Both the position numbers and the translations under genes were made by a program. From Planctomycetota bacterium (lineage in GTDB: Bacteria; Planctomycetota; Phycisphaerae; UBA1845), in the NCBI GenBank assembly GCA_024276605.1, contig JAJRWX010000095.1, forward strand, positions 31,904 through 95,903: DNA of 64,000 nt. The letters run 5' to 3'. Of this stretch, positions 8,788-15,699 are shown piece by piece (the first letter of the stretch is position 1; each line of letters begins with the position of its first letter). The notes beneath the pieces are model-generated. The model made no database searches, was not told the DNA's origin, and saw only the letters and a program-made list of their open reading frames with translations.

Positions 8788-9123
8788 TTAGTTGGCAATC
8801 AGTTTATCAATGGCCGTCTGGAAATCTTTCTGACTTCGTAACCCAACAAACTTTTCGGCGACCTCACCTTTGTGGAACAATATGACGGTTGGTATGGCGC
8901 TAATCTGAAATCGGAGAGAGACTTCCCGGTTGGCGTCGGTATCGAGCTTGCCGATTTTCGCTTTACCCTCGTAGAGGTTAGCCAATTCGTCGATGACGGG
9001 AACTAATGCTTTACATGGGCCGCACCACTCCGCCCAAAAGTCAACGAGAACGGGCTGCTCGGCCTTGACAACCTCTTCTTCAAAATTGTCGTCCGTGAAT
9101 TGCAACGTGTTGGCACCGGCCAT
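8788..9123 (-). CDS. trxA: Thioredoxin
   Basis: 111 aa, a canonical thioredoxin: LVDFWAEWCGPCK redox centre at about residue 29-38, the buried KLDTD strand, and the cis-proline loop ISAIPTVILF. It is a cytoplasmic dithiol donor, for example for ribonucleotide reductase and for the APS/PAPS reductase CysH encoded at 18974 in this window. A strong AAGGAGG ribosome-binding site lies close upstream of the ATG (9121-9123). The 123 nt to the next gene upstream show nothing I can name. Confidence 0.95.
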   Translation of the reverse strand: MAGANTLQFTDDNFEEEVVKAEQPVLVDFWAEWCGPCKALVPVIDELANLYEGKAKIGKLDTDANREVSLRFQISAIPTVILFHKGEVAEKFVGLRSQKDFQTAIDKLIAN

Positions 9124-9246
9124 AATACCTCCTTATTGAGCATAAAAAATATTCAAGATCCCATACGCATGGATTGTAAAGACGCAGCATAGGGAGGTCA
9201 AACGCCCCTTGACCTGTTCATCCGGTCGATATTAGCACAAGATGAT

Positions 9247-10206
9247 TCATGCCTGCTCGGAGGCTCGTTCGACATCAATGCTTTCCGGTTTTTTAACAGC
9301 CCGGGTTTTAGGCTTGGATTTCCACCTCCGATGCAGCCACCAGTATTGTGTCGGATCTTCCCGTATGACTTCTTCCAGGGCTGAGGTGTAGGTCTGAGTA
9401 ATCCAGCGCAGCGGGTCTGGTTGATCTCGCCACTGCTCAGGCAAAATGATCCGCGCCACGCCTATCTCGTATTGTGCGTGATTTCCCAGGCGACGACCGT
9501 ACCCAACCGCGATGGGGCGGTTCGTGGACATAGCCAATAGGCCGATGGATTTATAGGTGGAAGCTGGTTGGCCAAAGAAATCTACAAAGATTCCCTTACG
9601 CCCGGCATCTTGATCCGCCACGAATGCAACCAATGCATCATCTTCAAGAAACGCTTCTACTGCGGATGCTGCACCTTTCTTCTCCAGCAACGCCATGCCG
9701 TGGATTTTTCGATTTCGCACGAGAAACCTGTTCAAGTAAACATTGTCAAAGGGTCGCATCACTGAAACCATTTGGAATCCCACGGCGGCGAGTAGATGCC
9801 CCATAAGCTCAAAAGAACCATAATGCCCGGTGACTAAAATAGCGCCTCGGTTCGACAAGAGCATACGCATCAATTCGTCTACATGGCGAAACTTGATATA
9901 TTTTGGCCAAGTGGAGGCTGTGATCATGCGAGGCACGCACACTGTCTCAATGGCAAACATGGCCACGTTGGCCAGCGATTTTTCAGCAATACTTAGGATT
10001 TGTGCATCCGTATAATCTTTGCCAAAGGCGATTTTTAGAGCCGTTACGGCGCGGTCGCGGTGCCTGGGGGAGACGCGGATCCAAATACGAGCCAGCAGGC
10101 GAGCGGTGCGCAAATTCCATTCAATGGGAAACATCTGCACCACGCAGAAGGCAGCCCGAATGACGGCGTAGGCTAGCCATGCTTTTACCCCCGTTTTGCT
10201 TTTCAT
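9247..10206 (-). CDS. LpxL/HtrB-like lysophospholipid (lipid A) acyltransferase
   Basis: 319 aa with one N-terminal hydrophobic segment (AWLAYAVIRAAFCVVQM). It has the acyltransferase catalytic GHYGSFELM motif (HxxxxE form), FVADQDAGRKGIFVDFFG, an ST-K-containing stretch (ASTYKSIGLLA), and the C-terminal DPTQYWWLHRRWKSKP that is typical of LpxL/LpxM proteins. Members add secondary acyl chains to lipid A precursors at the inner membrane. This fits a Gram-negative-type envelope, which planctomycetes have. The exact acyl donor and acceptor are unknown. Divergent from queA. Confidence 0.88.
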   Translation of the reverse strand: MKSKTGVKAWLAYAVIRAAFCVVQMFPIEWNLRTARLLARIWIRVSPRHRDRAVTALKIAFGKDYTDAQILSIAEKSLANVAMFAIETVCVPRMITASTWPKYIKFRHVDELMRMLLSNRGAILVTGHYGSFELMGHLLAAVGFQMVSVMRPFDNVYLNRFLVRNRKIHGMALLEKKGAASAVEAFLEDDALVAFVADQDAGRKGIFVDFFGQPASTYKSIGLLAMSTNRPIAVGYGRRLGNHAQYEIGVARIILPEQWRDQPDPLRWITQTYTSALEEVIREDPTQYWWLHRRWKSKPKTRAVKKPESIDVERASEQA

Positions 10207-10326
10207 AACGCTGATCGTAGCATGATCGCGACGATGGGACTATATGTACTTACCAGGCATGTAGCCGGTGTATTCGGACGTACTAACATTGTCCGGTGAT
10301 AGTCAATAGCAGTGGGAAGTGTTGTA

Positions 10327-11445
10327 GTGTCAGTAAATGCCGGGAATCGACCATCATTTAAGACTGACCGACTCGACTACGAGTTGCCCGATGCCCTGAT
10401 CGCCCAATCTCCGCCCCATCATCGCGAGGATGCCAGACTATTGGTGGTTGATCGGGAAAAGGGATGTTTGACAGACTCGACCATCGCCGATCTCCCTTCA
10501 TACCTGAAACCCGGTGACTTGATGGTGCTCAACGACACCAAGGTGCTACTGGCCAAATTTTTAGCCCGACGCCAAACCGGCGGGGCGGTTCCCGGTCTTT
10601 TCATAGAAGAACGTCAGGTGGGGCAGTGGGTGGTACTGCTGCAAGGGTCACGAAAGCTACGCGTGTCAGAGACGCTCATGTTAACCTGTGTGGACCAAAG
10701 GAGATCAGACGATGCCGCTCTGTCGGAAGATGCTTTTCATCTGGAATTGCTGGAATCACAAGGGCAGGGACACTGGCTTGTGTCCGTGACGCCGGAACTG
10801 CCTGCGGATCGTGTCCTGGATCAAATTGGCCGCCCGCCATTACCGCCCTATATCCGACGTGACCCTCAAGATCAGCGTGATCAGGTTGATATGGATCGCT
10901 ATCAGACGGTATTCGCGCATAACCCCGGTGCCATAGCCGCACCTACGGCGGGTCTTCATCTGACTCATGAGCTTCTTGGCAGATGTAAAGGCCGTGATAT
11001 TCTGACAACATGTGTTACGCTTCACGTTGGGCTGGGAACCTTCAAGCCCATCAGCTCGGATGATCTAGCTGAGCATGACATGCATACTGAGAAGTACAAC
11101 ATCACGGCTGAGACCGTCGAAGCGATTGACGCATGTCGCAAGAAGGGGGGGCGCATTGGCGCCGTCGGGACAACATCCGTGCGTGTGCTGGAGACTGCGG
11201 CTGGTTTGGCTGGCGCGAACCAATCCCTCCAGGTAGGTTCCGGCCAGACACGTGCTTTTTTCTATCCGCCGTATCGTTTTCGAGCAGTGGACTTCTTATT
11301 GACGAATTTTCACCTACCACGTAGCACGCTGCTTGCGTTGGTGATGGCTTTTGCCGGCGTGGACCTAACGCGAAAGGCCTATCGCCATGCCGTCGCAAAC
11401 GAGTACCGCTTTTTTAGTTATGGTGATGCGATGCTGCTTATTTAG
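10327..11445 (+). CDS. queA: S-adenosylmethionine:tRNA ribosyltransferase-isomerase
   Basis: 372 aa from GTG 10327-10329, preferred over GTG 10312 because GGGAAG lies 7 nt upstream. QueA transfers and rearranges the ribosyl part of SAM onto preQ1-modified tRNA to form epoxyqueuosine. Motifs: FKTDRLDYELPDALIAQSP, LMVLNDTKVLLAKF, the conserved RPPLPPYIRR, APTAGLHLT, VTLHVGLGTFKPI, GAVGTTSVRVLE and LLTNFHLPRSTLLALVMAFAG. Length is normal. The TauE/SafE gene starts 22 nt downstream and is probably in the same transcript. Confidence 0.95.
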   Translation: MSVNAGNRPSFKTDRLDYELPDALIAQSPPHHREDARLLVVDREKGCLTDSTIADLPSYLKPGDLMVLNDTKVLLAKFLARRQTGGAVPGLFIEERQVGQWVVLLQGSRKLRVSETLMLTCVDQRRSDDAALSEDAFHLELLESQGQGHWLVSVTPELPADRVLDQIGRPPLPPYIRRDPQDQRDQVDMDRYQTVFAHNPGAIAAPTAGLHLTHELLGRCKGRDILTTCVTLHVGLGTFKPISSDDLAEHDMHTEKYNITAETVEAIDACRKKGGRIGAVGTTSVRVLETAAGLAGANQSLQVGSGQTRAFFYPPYRFRAVDFLLTNFHLPRSTLLALVMAFAGVDLTRKAYRHAVANEYRFFSYGDAMLLI

Positions 11446-11467
11446 CCCATTTGGAGAACTATAAGTT

Positions 11468-12289
11468 TTGACATGGCTAGTGATATTAGTGGGTGTCATG
11501 GCTGGTGCGTGTGGCGGCTTTCTCGGAACCGGCGGAAGCATCGTCATGATACCGATGATGACCGAATTCCTTGGCCCCAACCAACATTTATACCAAGCCA
11601 CAGCCATGATGATGAATTTCAGCGTTGTGGTTCCCGCAGTCATGCACCATTGTCGGGTTGGCGCGGTACATTGGGGCTTGGTGAAACGCTGCGCGCCCAT
11701 CGCTGCGTTAGGTGTGATAGCTGGGGTAAGTTTGAGTGAACAGGGGTTTTTCTCTGGGCGCGGTGAAGCGAATTTACGGATGTTGTTTGGCTTGTTCCTT
11801 GTGGGTAACGCTGGGGTGGAATTGTGGCAGGCCATTATCCGAGCCGAAACCTATAATGAAAGTTATTTTTCGATTAATGATGCAAAAAATATGGCCATTT
11901 CGTGGCGGCTAGCCGCTGGTATTGCGTTACCTATGGGCCTAATTGCCGGGTTCCTCGGCGTCGGCGGCGGGGTGGTTGCCGTCCCTCTACAACGCAGACT
12001 GCTTGGTATCGGTATCCGCTCTGCCATTGCCAATTCAGCAGCGCTGATTGTCACGACGAGTTTACTGGGAGCGACGTACAAAAACTATGCCTATCAACAA
12101 TTCCACGGAGATTGGACACAACCGGTAAGATTAGCCATCCTGCTCATCCCCGGAGCTATTATGGGCAGCATGGTAGGCAGCAGGTTGACCCATCGCCTCC
12201 CCAAAAAATGGGTCAAAGTGGCTTTTATTGTACTACTGCTAGCCGCTGGCGCTCGCATGATGTTTCGAGCATGGCATGATCTATCATAA
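11468..12289 (+). CDS. TauE/SafE family sulfite/anion exporter-like permease
   Basis: 273 aa, about eight hydrophobic segments. It shows the paired TauE repeat: GVMAGACGGFLGTGGSIVMIP near the N-terminus and PMGLIAGFLGVGGGVVAVP in the second half, both GxxxGFxGxGGG-type motifs. The start is TTG 11468 with GGAG about 11 nt upstream. TauE/SafE proteins move small organic or sulfur-containing anions such as sulfite or sulfoacetate; the substrate here cannot be read from sequence. It follows queA by 22 nt, which is probably positional only. Confidence 0.88.
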   Translation: MTWLVILVGVMAGACGGFLGTGGSIVMIPMMTEFLGPNQHLYQATAMMMNFSVVVPAVMHHCRVGAVHWGLVKRCAPIAALGVIAGVSLSEQGFFSGRGEANLRMLFGLFLVGNAGVELWQAIIRAETYNESYFSINDAKNMAISWRLAAGIALPMGLIAGFLGVGGGVVAVPLQRRLLGIGIRSAIANSAALIVTTSLLGATYKNYAYQQFHGDWTQPVRLAILLIPGAIMGSMVGSRLTHRLPKKWVKVAFIVLLLAAGARMMFRAWHDLS

Positions 12290-12390
12290 CGTCGATTTAC
12301 CTCATTCGCCCGCGCGTGCCGATAAGGGGAAAGTGTATAGCGCTCTTTTATAGCTATGATGATGCTGTCCCTCGAAAAGGTTGACTGGGA

Positions 12391-12600
12391 GTGAACAAAC
12401 GACAAATAAGACGCTGGACGGCTGCACTGGCAAGCCTGACCATGTTTAATGTCTACGGTGGTTCAGGTTGTGCAACCGGGCGAGACTTTCGTGAGGCGGC
12501 GCTTCCTTTGGTCGAAAGTGGTGTATCTGACGTCGTCAACGGACTTGTCGACGGATTTTTCGCCGCCATTGCCGTAGAGACTCCCAACGTTCGTCCATAG
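12391..12600 (+). CDS. Small planctomycete-type lipoprotein, function unknown
   Basis: 69 aa from GTG 12391. The N-terminus has a basic stretch (NKRQIRRW), a hydrophobic segment and a possible lipobox, GGSGC, followed by ATGRDFREAALPLVESGVSDVVNGLVDGFFAAIAVE. The pattern 'C-x-RDFR-AA-P-ESG-----GLVDG-FAAI' resembles a short conserved planctomycete peptide I have seen annotated only as hypothetical. The ribosome-binding site is poor (GGGA abuts the GTG), so an internal ATG is possible. It is monocistronic, convergent with the GNAT gene. Confidence 0.6.
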   Translation: MNKRQIRRWTAALASLTMFNVYGGSGCATGRDFREAALPLVESGVSDVVNGLVDGFFAAIAVETPNVRP

Positions 12601-12634
12601 AGATTCCCCAGTATGTAAATACGGGGCGTGCACT

Positions 12635-13159
12635 TCATGTTTGCGGGTTTCTAATCTCAAGACGTAGTAATCGTATGCGTGGTCCATGATCGCTGAAGGC
12701 ATGATGTTCCTCTCCGATCTCGTAGAACCCTACGCGCCGGTAACATTTTATGGCGGCTCTATTATCTGGAAATACGATTAGCGAGATTTTATCGGCGCCC
12801 ATGTTATCCCAGCCAAATTGACAAACGGCTTCCACGAAATGGCTGCCCAGCCCGCGTTGCCTGTAAAAGGGATCAACCACGACATGCCCGATCCAAAGAT
12901 GGCCAGGTTCACGCATCATGGGGTTAAGCTCCCCATAGGCGATGGGTAACGGGTTTGATTGGACCAAGCCTAGCATCCGATGGCCATTTGGTCGTATCCA
13001 CTTTGTCACCTTGACAGCAGTCAGTGGGGGCTTAGTGCTTGGTGCGAGCCAAGTCAATTGACGATCGTCCAAAACCCATCCGGCGACCGTGGGGGCATAG
13101 AGATTATCGAAGGGGATAAGGCTTATCTCTTGGGATTTTGGTGATGGCGCGATGCTCAT
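12635..13159 (-). CDS. GNAT family N-acetyltransferase
   Basis: 174 aa. The C-terminal half has the GNAT fold: a GHLWIGHVVVDPFYRQRGLG acetyl-CoA pyrophosphate loop (R/Q-x-x-G-x-G/A type) around residues 85-104, then a helix (FVEAVCQFGW), KISLIVFPDNRAAIKCYRRVGF and a final hydrophobic strand (IRLLRLEI). It acetylates a small-molecule or protein amine; substrate unknown. It lies just downstream of the tRNA-Leu terminator on the same strand, so it should have its own promoter. Confidence 0.85.
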   Translation of the reverse strand: MSIAPSPKSQEISLIPFDNLYAPTVAGWVLDDRQLTWLAPSTKPPLTAVKVTKWIRPNGHRMLGLVQSNPLPIAYGELNPMMREPGHLWIGHVVVDPFYRQRGLGSHFVEAVCQFGWDNMGADKISLIVFPDNRAAIKCYRRVGFYEIGEEHHAFSDHGPRIRLLRLEIRNPQT

Positions 13160-13173
13160 GGAACCACCTTGAC

Positions 13174-13196
13174 AAAAACCTGCCTCAAGGCACAGG
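13174..13196 (-). terminator. Intrinsic terminator of tRNA-Leu
   Basis: On the minus strand, 18 nt after the tRNA 3' end, CCTGTGCC-TTGA-GGCAGG (13179-13196) forms a short hairpin (TGCC/GGCA closing a TTGA loop, flanked by CC/GG) followed at once by TTTTT (13174-13178). This is a standard Rho-independent layout and separates the tRNA from the GNAT gene. Confidence 0.7.
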
Positions 13197-13214
13197 GAGA
13201 AGGGGAAACACCAC

Positions 13215-13300
13215 TGCCCGGAACTGGATTCGAACCAGCACGTCCATAATTAGACACAAGCACCTCAAGCTTGCGCGTCTGCCAATTCCGCCACCCGGGC
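13215..13300 (-). tRNA. tRNA-Leu (anticodon GAG)
   Basis: The reverse complement gives an 86-nt tRNA: acceptor GCCCGGG pairing with the UCCGGGC 3' strand and an A discriminator; a D-arm (GCGGAATTGGCAGACGC); an anticodon stem CAAGC/GCTTG around loop TTGAGGT, so anticodon GAG; a long class II variable arm typical of Leu; and a T-arm CTGGTTCGAATCCAG. CCA is not encoded (the next bases are GTGG), so it is added post-transcriptionally. It reads CUU/CUC codons. An intrinsic terminator follows. Confidence 0.95.
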
Positions 13301-13401
13301 TGAGCGGTTGGACATTCTATCTGACGCTGCGTCATCTCGCAACGCCTTTGCTCACCGAACCAAGATGACTTGGTGCGAGATAGATTAGGCAGGCTTGAGT
13401 G

Positions 13402-13568
13402 GGGTGGCATGGACAAGCGTCGCGTTGAATGGATCGCGGATGAAAAGAAACGTATGGGGCGACGCTTGCCGGTGCTTTTCCTCGGTTGCGCCTGCACGGG
13501 CAAACGCCGCAAGGAACATCCATTGGATATTCGACAGCCCGATTCCGCGGCGTTTGTCCATGCCACCC
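13402..13568. mobile_element. Small twin-hairpin repeat element, same family as 1572-1683
   Basis: A 167-bp non-coding element bounded by an inverted repeat of 23 bp with two mismatches: 13402-13424 (starting GGGTGGCATGGACAAG) and 13546-13568. Inside are two hairpins with perfect 10-bp stems: 13414-13423/13459-13468 and 13501-13510/13547-13556. The arrangement and the border words match the core of the element at 1546-1719, while the stem sequences differ. It lies between tRNA-Leu and the ABC-F gene, 76 nt before the ABC-F start codon, so it could affect that promoter. No IS630-type TGTCACAGCT ends are seen here. Confidence 0.7.
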
Positions 13569-13644
13569 ACCCGCCGAACCGCGATGACGGGTGGATTGGG
13601 AAGCTCCCTTGTCCTTCGATTGAAGATTTGCCTATCATACAGAC

Positions 13645-15585
13645 ATGGCCATTCTTGCGATCAATAACGTGACGCGGCAATTCGGGACTCAATTGGTCCT
13701 GAATGGCGCATCTTTTGAAGTCGAAGCCGGAGACATTGTCGGTCTGATCGGAGCCAATGGATCGGGGAAAACGACGCTGCTTCGTATGATGGCCGGCCTG
13801 GATCAACCCGACACCGGCGAGATTATCCGAGCCAGAGGGATGAGCGTTGGATTGCTTACCCAAGATCCGGTGCTGGATCTCGAGCGCACATTGCACGACG
13901 AAGTGGCGGTCGCTTTCGAAGGACTGCTCAAATTGGAAAAAAAGCTTCATGCCATTTCTGAGGAGATGGCCGACTGTCACGACACGGCCCGCACGGCGGA
14001 ACTGATGAAATCGTATGATAGGGTCCATCATGAGTTTATCGCCCGAGGCGGCGAGAAGTTTGAGGCTAAATTACATGAAGTGCTGGGAGGATTGGGATTT
14101 TCCCTGGCTGAATATGACCATCAGATGGGTGAATTCTCCGGTGGGCAACGATGTCGAGCTGCCCTGGCCAGATTGCTACTGACCGATAGTTCCTTCCTAT
14201 TGCTCGACGAACCGACCAACCACCTGGACATCGACGCCGTGCGCTGGTTGGAATACTACTTGGGCAGGCATACCGGCGGTGCGATAGTCGTTTCCCACGA
14301 TCGCTTTCTACTTGACAGGGTTTGTAGCCGTATCGTCGAATTAGAGCATGGTCGGGCGATTAGCTTTTCCGGGAATTACTCCACATACGCAAATACCAAA
14401 GAACTCCGCCTGTTGACACAGCAGCGTCAATATGAAAAAGATCAAGCGTTTATTGAAAAAGAAAAAGCGTTTATCGCTAAGCATCTTTCCGGCCAGCGGA
14501 CTAAAGAGGCACAGGGTAGACGCACCAGGCTCAGGCGCAGGCTCGGTGATGGGGAGTTTGTTACAGAGACATCCAAATCCAGCAGATCAACCCGTATTGT
14601 GTTCGACAACGATAAGAACCACGATAAAGGTGTTGTCTTACGTTGTGATGATCTAGCCTTTGCTTATGAAAAAACACCGACACTGTTTTCCAAGCTCTCT
14701 TTCCAACTTTACGGTAGTGAGCGCCTTGGTATTACCGGTGCGAACGGGTGTGGAAAAACGACGTTACTGCGCATTTTGTTATCCCAATTGTCGCCAACCG
14801 AAGGGACGCTTAGCTACGAGCAGAAGACTTCCATTGGTTATTTCAGCCAAGAGTCGTTCCATCTTGATCCCAACCGAAACATATTAGATGAGATTCGATC
14901 CGCACAACCGCAGTTAAGCGAAGAGGCTGCCCGCTCATATATGGCTCAGTTTCTTTTTACCGGCGAAGATGTTTTCAAACCAATAGGTAAGTTTTCCGGT
15001 GGAGAACAGTCGCGTGTACGCTTAGCCGTACTCATCCTGGAACAGCCGGACCTACTCATCATGGATGAACCGACGAACCACTTGGACATCGCTTCTCGCG
15101 AAGCGCTCGAACAAGCCCTTCAGGATTTTCCAGGGACGATTATCGTTGTTAGTCACGATCGCTATTTTCTCGATCAGATAGCCACCCGCATGTTGGTCTT
15201 CCGATCGGAAGGGTATGAAAATATAGTGGGCAACTATTCTGATTACATCGCCGGCGTTGAAGAGCGAAAAGCCAAGGCTGCCTCACAGGCTAAGCCTATC
15301 TCGCCACCCCAACGAAAAACCACCGGCAAGAAAACTCGTAAACCTACAACGCAGCCAACACCCGCGCCGAGACTCACTGCGCAGTACGATCATCTTTCGG
15401 TTGATCAGTTGGAAGAGATGGTCATGGAAAAAGAAGTCGCCATTGCCCAGTTACAGGAACGCTTCGGAGAGACGAAAGTCCATAAAAATCCGGACCTCTT
15501 AGCTGAGCTTCAAGAAGAGTTGACCGCGCTGGAAGCAGAATTAGCCGTCTTGGACGAAGCTTGGCACGAGCGAGCGGATACGTAA
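13645..15585 (+). CDS. ABC-F family ATPase (Uup/EttA-like)
   Basis: 646 aa with two ABC domains and no membrane segments. Domain 1: Walker A GANGSGKTT (about residues 36-44), signature FSGGQRCRAALARLLL, Walker B LLLDEPTNHLDI. Domain 2: GANGCGKTT, FSGGEQSRVRLAVLIL, LLIMDEPTNHLDI. Between them lies the charged ABC-F linker (AFIEKEKAFIAKHLSGQRTKEAQGRRTRL), and the C-terminus is a Lys/Pro-rich hinge plus a coiled coil (LEEMVMEKEVAIAQLQERF) as in Uup. ABC-F proteins act on ribosomes or on stalled or branched nucleic acids, not in transport. The exact subfamily is uncertain. Confidence 0.92.
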   Translation: MAILAINNVTRQFGTQLVLNGASFEVEAGDIVGLIGANGSGKTTLLRMMAGLDQPDTGEIIRARGMSVGLLTQDPVLDLERTLHDEVAVAFEGLLKLEKKLHAISEEMADCHDTARTAELMKSYDRVHHEFIARGGEKFEAKLHEVLGGLGFSLAEYDHQMGEFSGGQRCRAALARLLLTDSSFLLLDEPTNHLDIDAVRWLEYYLGRHTGGAIVVSHDRFLLDRVCSRIVELEHGRAISFSGNYSTYANTKELRLLTQQRQYEKDQAFIEKEKAFIAKHLSGQRTKEAQGRRTRLRRRLGDGEFVTETSKSSRSTRIVFDNDKNHDKGVVLRCDDLAFAYEKTPTLFSKLSFQLYGSERLGITGANGCGKTTLLRILLSQLSPTEGTLSYEQKTSIGYFSQESFHLDPNRNILDEIRSAQPQLSEEAARSYMAQFLFTGEDVFKPIGKFSGGEQSRVRLAVLILEQPDLLIMDEPTNHLDIASREALEQALQDFPGTIIVVSHDRYFLDQIATRMLVFRSEGYENIVGNYSDYIAGVEERKAKAASQAKPISPPQRKTTGKKTRKPTTQPTPAPRLTAQYDHLSVDQLEEMVMEKEVAIAQLQERFGETKVHKNPDLLAELQEELTALEAELAVLDEAWHERADT

Positions 15586-15699
15586 GTAAGTGAAATCCGC
15601 GTTTAGTATAACCGCGATCATACAAGCTGCGTGTTTCAACCCGTGCGGATCTCCGCGCAGGCTAAAGCCAGCAACTCAATAGGTTTATAAGACAGTCGC

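Noticed and set aside
13156..14031. Long minus-strand open frame (291 codons)
   Set aside because: It runs through tRNA-Leu, the twin-hairpin repeat and the antisense of the ABC-F gene, and has no family features; it is a by-product of the repeat and the sense gene.
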